Below are positions 23,141-32,106 of a stretch of DNA of 36,744 nt, piece after piece (positions within the stretch are counted from its first letter, which is position 1; each line of letters begins with the position of its first letter). A program made the position numbers and the translations under genes. The DNA comes from Gammaproteobacteria bacterium (GTDB lineage: Bacteria > Pseudomonadota > Gammaproteobacteria > Chromatiales > Chromatiaceae). The stretch is from contig JAAELC010000042.1 in the NCBI GenBank assembly GCA_024227135.1, positions 1 to 36,744 of the forward strand. The letters run 5' to 3'. The notes beneath the pieces were generated by a model that had not been told where the DNA came from, ran no database searches, and saw only the letters and a list, made by a program, of their open reading frames with translations.

Positions 23141-24355
23141 CTATCTGTTTACCGTCCCCATACCGGAACTTGCCTGATCTGCCCAGTTAAGCGCTTCGAC
23201 ATAGAGTTCAAATATGCGCGCCGGCGGCAAATCCTGAAACTTCAGCCCATTGGGCGCCCCAAGCTCCAGCTCCTTCGCGCACATCAATGCCTCGCCCTTC
23301 ACACCTTTTTGCTCCGTCAGTGCCTGCTTGATCTCGTCAGTGAAAGGAAGGGTTTCCAGTAATTCTTCAATAGGTTTTCCCATGATGGCGTCTACCAACG
23401 AAAACAGGCCTACCGTGAAAAATGATTCTTTACCTTCCAGGTTAGCCTCAGCAGCCAGCTTCTCGCTGAGTTTTGCCCGCACGAATGCCATGGTTATCAG
23501 TTCCGGGATGCTATCATCAAGATTGGCGATGGTAAGCAGTATGACCCAGTTCTTAATGATGTTTCGCCCCACCATGACAACCGCCTGATGAATCGAATCA
23601 ATCTGGCGTGCCAATCCGCTGAGTGGGGAGTTGACAAAACGCAACACCCGCAGACTGAGCGAGGCATCCATGGTAATCAACTGTTCGAGTTCTGCATTCT
23701 CGATGTTGGGATCGCTGACCTTAGTCAACAACTGCAGAATGGCCATTTTGTTGGTCGGTAGCCGCTCGCCGGAGACAATCGTCGGTTTGGAAAGAAAATA
23801 CCCTTGGAAGTATTTGATACCCATATCCGCCAGGCTTTTCCGACGCTCCGTTGTTTCGACGCGCTTGGCAACGATCATCAGGTTCCGTTTCTGCAGCTTA
23901 AAGAGCTCCGCCCGAATCCTGTTGTCATCCAGATCGATGGCATCCAGCTTGATCACGTCAGCATAGGGCAGCAGGCGGGCTATAGGCGCATCGCTCCGGT
24001 ACCCGTTCAGCGACACGGTGTGGCCTTCGGCTTTAAGGCGATCCAATGAAGACAACACTTCCTTGTTGATGGGTATCGAATCGGTCAGTTCCAGCACAAC
24101 CTGCTTGGGGGGAAAACACATCAGATCCGGGGTCACCAGGAACTGCTCGGTCATGTTTACAAACGCAAGGTGCGAACCCACGATGTTTTCCAGACCAATC
24201 TCCACGAACGCGTTCATAATGACTTGTGCTGTTGCGATATCGCGGTCGACATCACCAATCTTGTTGTCTAGATTCCCCCGATACAGTAACTCGTAGGCGT
24301 AGACTTCGTTGTTCTGATTAATGATGGGCTGGCGCCCTATGAAGCAATCTGCCAT
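23141..24355 (-). CDS. EAL-HDOD signalling protein, degenerate EAL
   Basis: 404 residues in two domains. Residues 1-205 resemble an EAL domain but with YELLYRG in place of the catalytic E-A-L/V-L-R motif and no obvious metal-binding glutamates; the later LNGYRSDAP and IKLDAID keep the fold pattern. Cleavage of cyclic di-GMP is therefore unlikely. Residues 210-400 form an HDOD domain, a non-catalytic HD-like helical module: LEQLITMDASLSLRVLRFVNSPLSGLARQIDSIHQAVVMVGRNIIKNWVILL. This architecture (CdgJ/YuxH-like) is common in gammaproteobacteria and tied to motility or biofilm control. A GTG-free ATG start opens directly with the family MADCFIGRQPI motif. No operon partner. Confidence 0.9.
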   Translation of the reverse strand: MADCFIGRQPIINQNNEVYAYELLYRGNLDNKIGDVDRDIATAQVIMNAFVEIGLENIVGSHLAFVNMTEQFLVTPDLMCFPPKQVVLELTDSIPINKEVLSSLDRLKAEGHTVSLNGYRSDAPIARLLPYADVIKLDAIDLDDNRIRAELFKLQKRNLMIVAKRVETTERRKSLADMGIKYFQGYFLSKPTIVSGERLPTNKMAILQLLTKVSDPNIENAELEQLITMDASLSLRVLRFVNSPLSGLARQIDSIHQAVVMVGRNIIKNWVILLTIANLDDSIPELITMAFVRAKLSEKLAAEANLEGKESFFTVGLFSLVDAIMGKPIEELLETLPFTDEIKQALTEQKGVKGEALMCAKELELGAPNGLKFQDLPPARIFELYVEALNWADQASSGMGTVNR

Positions 24356-24540
24356 GTCAGCGTTTTCTCGGTTAGCTCTGGGGTAACTAATGGAGCGGCA
24401 CTTGATCCCGCATCTTTAGAAATCGTAAGCGACCTCCCGCGAACGCCATGCCACAGGTCCAATAAGCTCGTCTGCGGTCATGGTCAGGACTGAACCGCCC
24501 GGCCCATGGCCACTCCCCCTGTATAGAGACACAGCCCGGT

Positions 24541-25305
24541 TCAGAGAGTTCTGATTCCCATCGGAGAAATGCATTGCCCGATCCATTGAAATTCGACACG
24601 AAACAGGTCAATTCGTGATATTTTCCTGGACGCGATAACCAACGCCCCCCGGCGTTTTGCCAGCTGGACGGCGGCAGAGCCGACACCTCCCGAGGCCCCG
24701 GTAATCAAGACCCGCTCGGCACCCACCGAGGCTCGATGCAACATGTTCTCAGCTGTTGAGTATGCACAGGGGACAGAGGCAAGCTCCACATCCGACCAGT
24801 CACTGCTTACCCTGTAAGCCTCCCGCTCCGAAATTTTTACGTATTGAGTAAAAGCACCATCGATTTCGGACCCAAGGGTCATGAAGTCGAAATCCGGCGC
24901 ACCGGCCTTGCATCGCATCATGGGGCGAATAATAACCCGTTCTCCGATCCGTCCGGTATCCGTGCCGAACCCTGCGTCCACGACCCTCCCGCAGTAATCC
25001 GCTCCCTGAATACGGGGAAATGTCATAGGACTGCCGGACCAGGTACCGTCATTATCAACCTGTCGACTGAACCCCTTATCACCCCCTGCATCGGTGGCGT
25101 CCGTCACTTGTTTCGAGTACCAGCCGATTCGGGTATTGATATCGGTATTGTTGATACCGGCAGCGCTGACCTTGATCAGCAGCTCCCCGGATTCCGGCGT
25201 GGGTGTGGGGATGTCCTTCCTGTAATGGAGCATCTCGATCCCCCCGTGACCGACCAGATGCACCCCCGCCATTTGTTCGGGAATATCAGAATGCATCCTA
25301 TTCAT
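24541..25305 (-). pseudogene. Truncated zinc-type alcohol dehydrogenase / quinone oxidoreductase
   Basis: The first ~226 residues form a good medium-chain dehydrogenase/reductase: the catalytic GroES-like domain (GELLIKVSAAGINNTDINTRIG, FPRIQGADYCGRVVDAG, GERVIIRP) and the beginning of the nucleotide-binding domain with GASGGVGSAAVQLAKRRGALVIAS. Then the sequence changes abruptly (about 24625) to an unrelated 28-residue tail. Full-length family members are about 330-360 residues, so over 100 C-terminal residues, most of the NAD(P) fold, are missing. A working enzyme is unlikely. The missing part is not seen downstream, so this looks like a deletion or rearrangement rather than a simple frameshift. 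Confidence 0.75.
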
Positions 25306-25447
25306 GCTCTAAGCCACTCATCAGGTGATTAACCATATCAAGCTCCGTTTTCATAACAGGTTATTCCGAACGTACCACCTGAATTCAAGCGATAGGCAAT
25401 GGTCTCCGGCACCTGGTGCCAGTCAATGGACCATCGGCCATTAATCT

Positions 25448-26341
25448 TCACCGTTTCTTTTTCGCCCTGGGATGGGCTGCGTCATAGACCCGCGCCAGGT
25501 GCTGAAAATCCAGGTGGGTATAAATCTGGGTGGTGCTGATATCCGAGTGGCCCAGCAGTTCCTGCACTGCCCGCAGGTCACCGGAAGATTCCAGCAGATG
25601 ACTGGCGAACGAGTGACGCAGTAGATGGGGATGCAGATGCCGGCCGGCTCCCTGCCTGAGTGCCCAGACCTTCAGTCTGGCCTGCACGGTTCTGGGACGA
25701 ATCCGGGTACCGCGCCGGCTGACAAAAAGCGCCGGCTCATCCGCCGCTGCAACGGTTCCCCGTACTTCGAGCCAATAGTGGATCGCCTGCAGCGCTTTTA
25801 GGCCTACCGGCACCAGGCGCGTCTTCGCCCCCTTGCCCGTCACCGACAACACACCCTCCTCGCGGGTAATATCCCGACAATCCAGGGAAACCAGCTCAGC
25901 CAGCCGCAGACCACTGGAATAAAAGAGTTCCATGATGGCCTGATCTCTGAGTTCCAGGGGATCCTCGCCGGAGGAGGCATCGAGCAGATGACCGAGCTGA
26001 TCGGCATCCAGGGTCGCCGGTAGCCGACGCTGAACCTTGGGTGCGCGCACCCCCAGCACCGGGTTCGATTCGACCAGTCCTTCTCTCAAAAGATAGGTAT
26101 AGAGACTTCGCAGGGATGAAAGCTCCCTCTGCACACTCTTGCCCGCCATGCCCTGGCGGTGCCGCTGCGCCGCATAGGCACGAACACGATGCTGATCCAG
26201 CCGTTCCCACGTATCGATACCCTGATCATCACACCAGGCAGCAATACGCTCAAGGTCCCGGGCATAATTGTTGAGCGTATGGGGTGAAAGGCGCCGTTCG
26301 TGTCGCAGGTGGTCCAGATACCGTTCCAACCACTGGCCCAT
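25448..26341 (-). CDS. xerC: Tyrosine recombinase XerC
   Basis: 297-residue site-specific recombinase that, with XerD, resolves chromosome dimers at dif. An N-terminal SAM-like core-binding domain (1-90, with SPHTLNNYARDL) is followed by the catalytic domain. All six catalytic residues are seen: Arg146 (SSGLRLAEL), Lys170 (TGKGAKTR), His239 and Arg242 (HPHLLRHSFASHLL), His265 (LLGHSDISTTQIYTH) and the nucleophile Tyr274. Length matches XerC. It is the last gene of dapF-DUF484-xerC, the usual gammaproteobacterial order, and begins six bases after the DUF484 stop. Confidence 0.95.
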   Translation of the reverse strand: MGQWLERYLDHLRHERRLSPHTLNNYARDLERIAAWCDDQGIDTWERLDQHRVRAYAAQRHRQGMAGKSVQRELSSLRSLYTYLLREGLVESNPVLGVRAPKVQRRLPATLDADQLGHLLDASSGEDPLELRDQAIMELFYSSGLRLAELVSLDCRDITREEGVLSVTGKGAKTRLVPVGLKALQAIHYWLEVRGTVAAADEPALFVSRRGTRIRPRTVQARLKVWALRQGAGRHLHPHLLRHSFASHLLESSGDLRAVQELLGHSDISTTQIYTHLDFQHLARVYDAAHPRAKKKR

Positions 26342-26346
26342 GCCGG

Positions 26347-27018
26347 CTAAATTCCAGGTTCCGAAACCACTTCGAGGGTTTTACTGACAATCTCGCCGAG
26401 ACGCATCAGATACTCCGTGCCCATGCCGGAGTTAAACCGCTCCGGGACATGACTGCCTATGGCGAGTACCCCCATCAGCCCCTGTCCGCTGATGGCGATG
26501 AGTGCCGTTGACTTTATGTCTTCCGCCTGGGGGCCAAAAAGGAACTGCAACTGACTATCCGATAGCCGGCCACACCTTGGCTTCCCTGTATCGAGAAAAT
26601 CCCGAAAACCATTGAGATCCGGGTTCGTATCACGATCTGCTTCGGCGATCGTAAAAAGATGCAGCTCTACTGCCTCGGCCTTGAAATCGTCATGAAGCTT
26701 ATCCTGGAGGACATCGATCACTTCATCGAAAGTCACCGCATCGATGAGGGTCAACGTGAGATTATGCAGACGCTTGTTGAGCTCCATGTTCGCCTGGGCG
26801 ACACCGATCAGCTCTTCCAGCTGCTGCTGATACCTTTGGGACTCTTCACGAAGTGTCCGGACCTGACGCTCGATGAGCGAAACCGCGTTCCCGGTCTGAT
26901 GGGGCAACTCCAGCTCCCGCAGAACTTCCGGAAATTGATCGAAGAACGCCGGATTGGCCTTCAGGTGCTCGGCAACCTGCTGGTCAATACTCTCCTCTGG
27001 TTCTGTTTGTGAAATCAT
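26347..27018 (-). CDS. DUF484 family protein
   Basis: 223-residue cytoplasmic protein of the DUF484 (PF04340) family, which has a GAF-like fold and unknown function. The family N-terminus VAEHLKANPAFFDQFPEVLREL is followed by a coiled segment with SLIERQVRTLREESQRYQQQLEELI, and the C-terminal GAF-like part includes SGQGLMGVLAIGSHVPERFNSGMGTEYLMRLGEIV. It overlaps dapF by four bases (ATGA), so translation is probably coupled. It sits between dapF and xerC as in most gammaproteobacteria. Confidence 0.92.
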   Translation of the reverse strand: MISQTEPEESIDQQVAEHLKANPAFFDQFPEVLRELELPHQTGNAVSLIERQVRTLREESQRYQQQLEELIGVAQANMELNKRLHNLTLTLIDAVTFDEVIDVLQDKLHDDFKAEAVELHLFTIAEADRDTNPDLNGFRDFLDTGKPRCGRLSDSQLQFLFGPQAEDIKSTALIAISGQGLMGVLAIGSHVPERFNSGMGTEYLMRLGEIVSKTLEVVSEPGI

Positions 27019-27845
27019 ATCTCTATCTTCCCCTCATAGACATGGGCCGCTGGTCCTGTCATCCAGACCGACCTGCCTTCACCCTGCCACTTTATCACAA
27101 GATCCCCCCCCGGAAGACTCACCACCACCTGCTCATCCAGCAGCCCCTGTAAACGACCGGCTACCACCGCCGCACAGGCACCGCTTCCGCAGGCGAGGGT
27201 TTCTCCGGTACCCCTTTCAAACACCCGCAACCGAATGTGGGCTCGGGAACAAATCTCCATAAAACCCACATTGACGCGTTGGGGAAAACAAACATGGTTT
27301 TCCAACAACGGGCCCAGTGTCAGTACCGGGGCGCTGTTTACCGACGCCACCTGCAGTACGGCATGGGGATTACCCATGGACACCCCACCAATATCAAACT
27401 GTTTCCCATTCACGTCGATGGGATAGAGCAATTCCCGTCGGTCCGCCTCGAGAGGGATCAGATCCGGCTCCAGTACCGGAGCCCCCATATCGATTCTTAT
27501 CTGATCTTCATTCTCGATATAAAGCTTTATACGACCGGAGTGAGTACCCACATCGATTACTTCTTTACCCGTCAGTCCCTGGGTTCGGACATAGCGGCCA
27601 AAACAACGTGCACCATTACCGCACTGCTCCACTTCGGAGCCGTCAGCATTGAATATCCGGTAGTAAAAATCGGTATCCGGCTCCCTGGAAACTTCGATCA
27701 ACAGAATCTGGTCACATCCGATACCGAAATGGCGATCAGCGATACGCCGACACTGCTCAGGGGTCAGCTGTACCTCCTGATCGATGGCATTGAATACCAC
27801 GAAGTCATTTCCCAGGCCGTGCATTTTACTGAATTTAAGAGCCAT
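27015..27845 (-). CDS. dapF: Diaminopimelate epimerase
   Basis: 276-residue cofactor-free epimerase that converts LL- to meso-diaminopimelate for peptidoglycan and lysine. The two catalytic cysteines are in place: Cys75 in EQCGNGARC and Cys219 in LACGSGACA. The N-terminal KMHGLGNDFVVF is the family signature. In most gammaproteobacteria lysA (and lptM) lie directly upstream. Here the upstream neighbour is instead a homocysteine S-methyltransferase pseudogene whose stop codon is 13 bases before the dapF ATG. There is no good ribosome site, so expression of this operon may depend on sequence in the pseudogene. Confidence 0.96.
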   Translation of the reverse strand: MALKFSKMHGLGNDFVVFNAIDQEVQLTPEQCRRIADRHFGIGCDQILLIEVSREPDTDFYYRIFNADGSEVEQCGNGARCFGRYVRTQGLTGKEVIDVGTHSGRIKLYIENEDQIRIDMGAPVLEPDLIPLEADRRELLYPIDVNGKQFDIGGVSMGNPHAVLQVASVNSAPVLTLGPLLENHVCFPQRVNVGFMEICSRAHIRLRVFERGTGETLACGSGACAAVVAGRLQGLLDEQVVVSLPGGDLVIKWQGEGRSVWMTGPAAHVYEGKIEI

Positions 27846-27858
27846 GTGCTTTGGAACT

Positions 27859-28272
27859 TTAACCCGTTTTATGTTCTACGATGTATTTCAGATGCCGCCG
27901 GTCTGTGCCGCAACAACCGCCCAGAATTTTCAGCCCTCTGTCCCGGTGGAGTTCCAGCCAGCTTCTCCACCTGCCAGCTGTGAAAAAGCTCAGATTCGTG
28001 GCTGTCGAGCCCCTCCTCTAGCCGATAGCAATCATTCTTACAACCGATCGTGCCACCAATTTTCACCCCGACTGCCAGGTCGGTAAGCGATCTCTCAGCG
28101 CCGTCATAAACCCCACCGCATCCTGATTGATGGCGCTGTGAGTCCCTGACGCCTCCACACGCTGACGATTCGCACGCCATGTGGGGGTTGTCAGAATGAC
28201 AGGCAACCCGGCATCCAGAAGCTTTTGGTGGGCCTGCTTTCGCTGTCTTGTTAACTGTTCGATCTTATCCAT
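27859..28272 (-). pseudogene. Homocysteine S-methyltransferase family pseudogene
   Basis: Three pieces of one family are found in different frames on the minus strand. First comes QAHQKLLDAGLPVILTTPTW, followed by RANRQRV and DAVGFMTALRDRL. After a one-base shift in a GGGG run near 28074, VKIGGTIGCKNDCYRLEEGL follows, then ESELFHSWQVEKLAG. After a second break near 27955, GLKILGGCCGTDRRHLKYIV ends the gene; the GGCCGT there is the C-terminal zinc-binding pair of homocysteine methyltransferases. About 150 central residues and the N-terminal start of the barrel are missing. It is clearly non-functional. Confidence 0.8.
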
Positions 28273-28888
28273 GATGCTCTCGGTTGTTGTATCTGCTGTA
28301 GGGGAACAGCTCTGCTGCGGGGTTGCTGTATCAAAGCATATCCCCATAAATCGCTTCGATTTCCATCTGCCACCGTTCCGGAAACGGGACCACCAACAGG
28401 GGAACAGCGCCATTTTACCCCATAACTGCCTGCCAAACCCATCTGTCGGGGCAATCAAGCCCCGCAAACAGCGCTCTCTGTCCCCCTGTACCAAAGGGTC
28501 GTGTCGAAAAGGGGATGGCAGACCACGTTTATAGGGTCAATCCAGACCCCGTTGTCCCGATCGTTCATGATGCCCGCCACCCCCTCACCGAAAGCCCCGA
28601 TGAAGTTCGACACTGTCCGGCACTCAAGCAATGACAGGCGCTGGAACCGACTGAGCCTGGGGGGAGGTCATGCATTTTTTCGGGGTTAATTAGTATAGAA
28701 TCAAAACACTGGGCCTATCTATAGACTAAACGATGGGGTGGGTGTCTGTGCACAAAGCCTGTCATCGCTGCTTGGGATTTACCTCCATTTTTTCGGTAAA
28801 TGCCGCTCGCTTCCCTCTGCCCTCCGGCCTTGGGGCAAGAGGATTCCTTGGGGATAACCCCACGATTTACCCGTGTTTGCAGATCGGA
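28273..28888. other. Gene-poor interval
   Basis: About 615 bases between two pseudogenes. On the minus strand near 28365-28395 the string VPFPERWQMEIEAIYGDML is protein-like and may be another gene scrap. Around 28690-28740 the sequence is AT-rich, with TTAGTATAGAAT resembling a promoter -10 region. Nothing else can be supported. Confidence 0.35.
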
Positions 28889-30213
28889 ATGCTACTGTTG
28901 GTGGCACTGCTCTTCGTTGGCTGCGGGGATGCACCTGAAAAGCCGATCCTGAAGCACCACAAGATCGGTTGATCACCAACAATCCCAATGGACTGCTCGA
29001 TCTGGAAGGCTTTCGGAACGAACTTCACCGGATGGCTTACCGGGAGGGAGAAAACGTGGAGTTTCTCTTCTCCGGCAAACCAACACCAAAACCCAGACTC
29101 GTAACCGCCATCGAGGCCAGACTCAACGAACTGCATACACTCGAGCGTACGACCCTGCTGTTAGTAATGGCTGAATCCGACCTGAGCTCTAGTATCAATC
29201 GCTTCCTGGCACTCGAACAGTCTTACCAGGCACTGCTGGTTCTCGAGGTGGGGGGCAGTATTCAGGCTGTGGTTTCGCGCAGCAGAGGCGGCTTGACCGA
29301 TTCCCGGTCCTTGTCGGAATCACCCGTGGCACGGCTTGCCTTCTGACAGGATTGCAAAGAGTATGTAGGACCCATTCACTACGACGAAGACCTTCGCGAC
29401 CCTCTGCTCGATATTGCGGTCCCTGTCATGGAACCGCGTAGCGGAAAAGTCACAAAGGTGCTGCTGGCCCGGGTCCGTTTCAAGCGGATCTGGGACCTGC
29501 TGGCGGAGTTGGAACTACCGAGCGATACCGAAGCATTCCTGGTCAGCGTCAAGGGACGGGTTCTGGCCCATCGTCTCGTCGCCATGGTGCTCTCACAAAC
29601 GGTTATCAATCTGCCGGAAATGAACGGTCGCCATACACTCATCAACTCCGAGCCCGGTCTGGTGGCAAAACAGCCATTGTCCCTGGTGGGTGAACCCGCC
29701 TTTGTGGTCGTCTCCCGGCAACTGGAATCCGCCCTGGCAGTTGCAACCAACACCCGTTAGGTGACCTTGAAACTGATGCTGTTGTTCCTGTGCCTGTCAG
29801 CATTGCTGGCGTTGCTGCTTTCCCGCCAGATCATTGGCCCGATCAAGGTACTGAGTGCCGCAGCAGGCCGCATTTCCCAGGGTGATCTGAATACAGAGAT
29901 CGAAGCAACCGGACCCAATGAGCTCTACGAACTTGGACACACACTCCAGAGCATGACCCGTCGCCTCAAAGAAATCATCGCCATACTGGAACGTTCCGAG
30001 TTCCCCGAACGTAGAGCATGTCGAACTCTTGCTGCGCCTTGTCGATACCAACGGGAATAGAGTGTTCCCCTCTGTCTTCCTTTGCCTATTTGAAGACACT
30101 GCCTGTTCAGTTTCTCAAGATCGATGGTGTATTCGTGAAAGACATCCCGGAAAACCCCCTGGATCTTGCCATGGTACATGCCATCAATGAAGTGGGGCAG
30201 CTCTTCGGCTTCG
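28889..30213 (+). pseudogene. Chimeric pseudogene: ABC substrate-binding lipoprotein joined to a HAMP/EAL sensor
   Basis: It starts as a lipoprotein (MLLLVALLFVGCGDAPEKP, lipobox VGC), then after a frameshift reads ITNNPNGLLDLEGFRNELHR and GENVEFLFSGKPTPKPRL, typical of the ABC substrate-binding family PF04392. It then continues in frame into a different protein. This second part has a periplasmic sensor domain, a membrane helix (LMLLFLCLSALLALLLSRQI) and a HAMP domain (IIGPIKVLSAAAGRISQGDL). The 28969-30060 frame is interrupted by TGA (29344-29346) and TAG (29758-29760). EAL fragments follow in other frames: HVELLLRLVDTNGN (about 30017-30058) and SSFAYLKTLPVQFLKIDG with KDIPENPLDLAMVHAIN (about 30078-30213). 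Most of the SBP and any PAS or GGDEF domain are deleted. Confidence 0.8.
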
Positions 30214-30387
30214 TTAACGGTGCATCCATGCACCACTTCTCACGCCTTGAATCTGAACCATCCCGGCGCGGCGCTGTCCCTGCTTCGCTTGGGCACCGGT
30301 CTTGAGCATCCTGCTCAAGCCATTCACTGCTGCGCAGTTCATCCAGCGCAATTTCTGGACATTTTTTAATTTCCGCGACCCTAAATA
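30214..30387. repeat. Dispersed repeat, long copy
   Basis: Begins where the EAL fragment ends, with the dyad GGTGCATCCATGCACC (30219-30234), then TCACGCCTTGAATCTG (30240-30255) shared with 48-63. It contains a second dyad, CTTGAGCATCCTGCTCAAG (about 30301-30319), and ends with TTCCGCGACCCTAAA (30371-30385) shared with 101-115. The left-edge copy lacks the central ~90 bases. The terminal CTA supplies the stop codon of the GDPD-like gene on the minus strand. Confidence 0.65.
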
Positions 30388-31319
30388 CAACTCCCCATCA
30401 CCTCATCCATGAGTTCGAATTTACCCGCTTTATAAACTCTGAGTTTTGAATGTTTCAACGCCTTACACCAGCAACTCAGACTGGAAGCTCCACCAAGATA
30501 TCTGATCCTTCCCTTGTAAAGTATAAAACCGACTCGCTGATGTTGAATTTTCCTGCTGTCAGGGTGATTCCGAAAGAACAGTTGTCGTTCATAACCTGAT
30601 ATCAGATCAACCAGTCTATGGGCGGGAGATGCGGCCGTATCGTCCAGATTGCAACTGACATCCTTGATATCCACCATGACGGCGGAATGGGCCTCCATCG
30701 CGTCCACCTGCACCATATACTCATCGGCGGCAGGTACCCGCTGGCAATAATCCCCCCCCAGATAGAGCTGCTGAATTTGATCTGCAGTCAGATCCCTGAC
30801 TTTGACCTTCCGGGCATCGATCCCGGTCTGAAAGCGAGCAAAGATCTCCCGGTTTATCCCGCTATAGGGGATAGTGGCATGTTCACCGATAAACAGTTTC
30901 CCTTTGTCCCCGCCATGGTAGATGATCAGTTCGCCCTCCCGTCCCTGCCGCACATCAAATTCCAGAAAACTGAACTGCCTGCGTTGTTCCTGCAGGGGTG
31001 GTGTTCCGTTCAATCCTTTGAGACCGGCTTCCAGGCACAACAGTGAATTCTCGGGAAGATAGCTGTAGGCTCCCGCTTCACAACCACCTCTGTGTCCGCC
31101 AAACTCATGGTTAGTCCTCTCCAGCGGAAGGGACAGGTCGCATGCCTGTACTCTCCTGGGCTCGCTACCGTCCAGACGCACCTTGTCCCGTTCCTTGACT
31201 GCCAGGACGCCACACCCGGTCAACCACAGGCTCAACAGGCACAATACGGCGGGTAGGGCCCATCTGCTGCTGGTCTTATCGGCCCCGTGGGACCTGATTC
31301 CAAATAATCCTGGTTTCAT
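30381..31319 (-). CDS. GDPD-like (glycerophosphodiester phosphodiesterase family) lipoprotein
   Basis: 312 residues. An unusually long basic N-terminus leads to a lipoprotein signal with lipobox LTGC (Cys36). The mature protein shows the start of a GDPD barrel: GHRGGCEAGAYSYLPENSLLCLEAGL (H-R-G and P-E-N-S) and FLEFDVRQGREGELIIYHGG (E-x-D-V). The usual second catalytic histidine-aspartate pair (V-x-H-D) reads YHGG, so the aspartate is lost, and the C-terminal third shows little family resemblance. It may be an inactive or altered phosphodiesterase attached to a membrane. The stop codon lies in the dispersed repeat, so the original C-terminus may have been changed by that insertion. Confidence 0.65.
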   Translation of the reverse strand: MKPGLFGIRSHGADKTSSRWALPAVLCLLSLWLTGCGVLAVKERDKVRLDGSEPRRVQACDLSLPLERTNHEFGGHRGGCEAGAYSYLPENSLLCLEAGLKGLNGTPPLQEQRRQFSFLEFDVRQGREGELIIYHGGDKGKLFIGEHATIPYSGINREIFARFQTGIDARKVKVRDLTADQIQQLYLGGDYCQRVPAADEYMVQVDAMEAHSAVMVDIKDVSCNLDDTAASPAHRLVDLISGYERQLFFRNHPDSRKIQHQRVGFILYKGRIRYLGGASSLSCWCKALKHSKLRVYKAGKFELMDEVMGSCI

Positions 31320-31592
31320 ATCGATAGCACGGTTGAAAAATTAACGACCCAAAGCATTATCCTGCCAGGGCTCGTTGTACCTATCGGCCAATGCCATGAT
31401 ATCTTTTTACACCAGGAGCCTGTGAACCTGTTGAGTCGCCCCTGGGTTTGATGAGGCTATCCATGAGTTGTGAATGCCAGCGATACCCTGGACATCACCC
31501 GCCACCCGACCCCATAAAGTCTGCCTGTGGCTTCCGGATAAGTACAAGGTTTTACGCAATACGCTGGAGCGCGGCTACCGGCTGGAGACAAC

Positions 31593-32081
31593 ATGAACAG
31601 ATCGATAACTCCGTTGATAATAGCCTTGATACTGAGCGCAGCCTGCAGCCACACCCCACCTCCGACGATGGGAACTGATTCAGGGACACCGATAATCATC
31701 GGGAGCGAGCAGCGACAACAGGTGGTAAGCACCGCCCGCGCCATGATCGGCACAGCTTACCAATACGGCGGATCCTCCCCGGACCGGGGATTCGACTGCA
31801 GCGGACTGGTCCACTATGCCCATGACCGGGCGGGGAAAAAGGTTCCAAGGACGGTGTTACTGCAAAGGAAACTGGCAACGCCGGTGGCGCTGTCCCAATT
31901 GCAACCGGGAGATCTTCTGTTTTTCGGCACCAGGACAAAAAGCAGACACATCGGCATTTACATTGGAAACGGTGAATTCATTCATGCACCGTCCACGGGT
32001 GGACATGTCCGTACCGATCGGATCGAGTCGCCTTACTGGAAAAAAAGAATACTGGGAGCAGGCAAGCTCATCGATACCTGA
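31593..32081 (+). CDS. NlpC/P60 family lipoprotein, putative cell-wall endopeptidase
   Basis: 162 residues. Signal peptide with lipobox SAAC (Cys18) and a serine after the Cys, so outer-membrane sorting is likely. The NlpC/P60 domain (about 40-158) has the catalytic triad in place: Cys69 in RGFDCSGLVHYAH, His119 in RHIGIYIGNGEFIH and His131. The domain cuts peptidoglycan stem peptides, usually D-Glu to diaminopimelate. Length matches the E. coli Spr/NlpC class. GGAG lies eight bases before the ATG. It is transcribed away from the GDPD-like gene and ends with a strong hairpin. Confidence 0.93.
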   Translation: MNRSITPLIIALILSAACSHTPPPTMGTDSGTPIIIGSEQRQQVVSTARAMIGTAYQYGGSSPDRGFDCSGLVHYAHDRAGKKVPRTVLLQRKLATPVALSQLQPGDLLFFGTRTKSRHIGIYIGNGEFIHAPSTGGHVRTDRIESPYWKKRILGAGKLIDT

Positions 32082-32106
32082 GCCCAAGGACTTCCAGTCC
32101 CTGGGC
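32082..32106 (+). terminator. Hairpin directly after the NlpC/P60 gene
   Basis: GCCCA-A-GGACT, loop TCC, AGTCC-C-TGGGC: ten pairs with one mismatch, starting immediately after the stop codon. It has no T tract, so it may be a terminator or an mRNA stabiliser. Confidence 0.5.

Noticed and set aside
22853-23362. 169-codon plus-strand open frame
   Set aside because: Half of it lies over the EAL-HDOD gene on the other strand, and the rest shows no family pattern.
25408-25420. GGCACCTGGTGCC palindrome upstream of the truncated dehydrogenase region, near the xerC end
   Set aside because: Arms are separated by one base, so no hairpin can form; too short to claim an operator, and a dif site needs a different sequence.
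27859-28494. Possible lysA remnant upstream of dapF
   Set aside because: Expected from gene order, but the recognisable pieces (PTWRAN, GGCCGT) belong to homocysteine S-methyltransferase, not diaminopimelate decarboxylase.
29344-29760. In-frame TGA at 29344 as a selenocysteine codon or programmed readthrough
   Set aside because: A second in-frame stop (TAG at 29758), frameshifts and missing domains show ordinary decay; no SECIS-like hairpin was noticed after the TGA.
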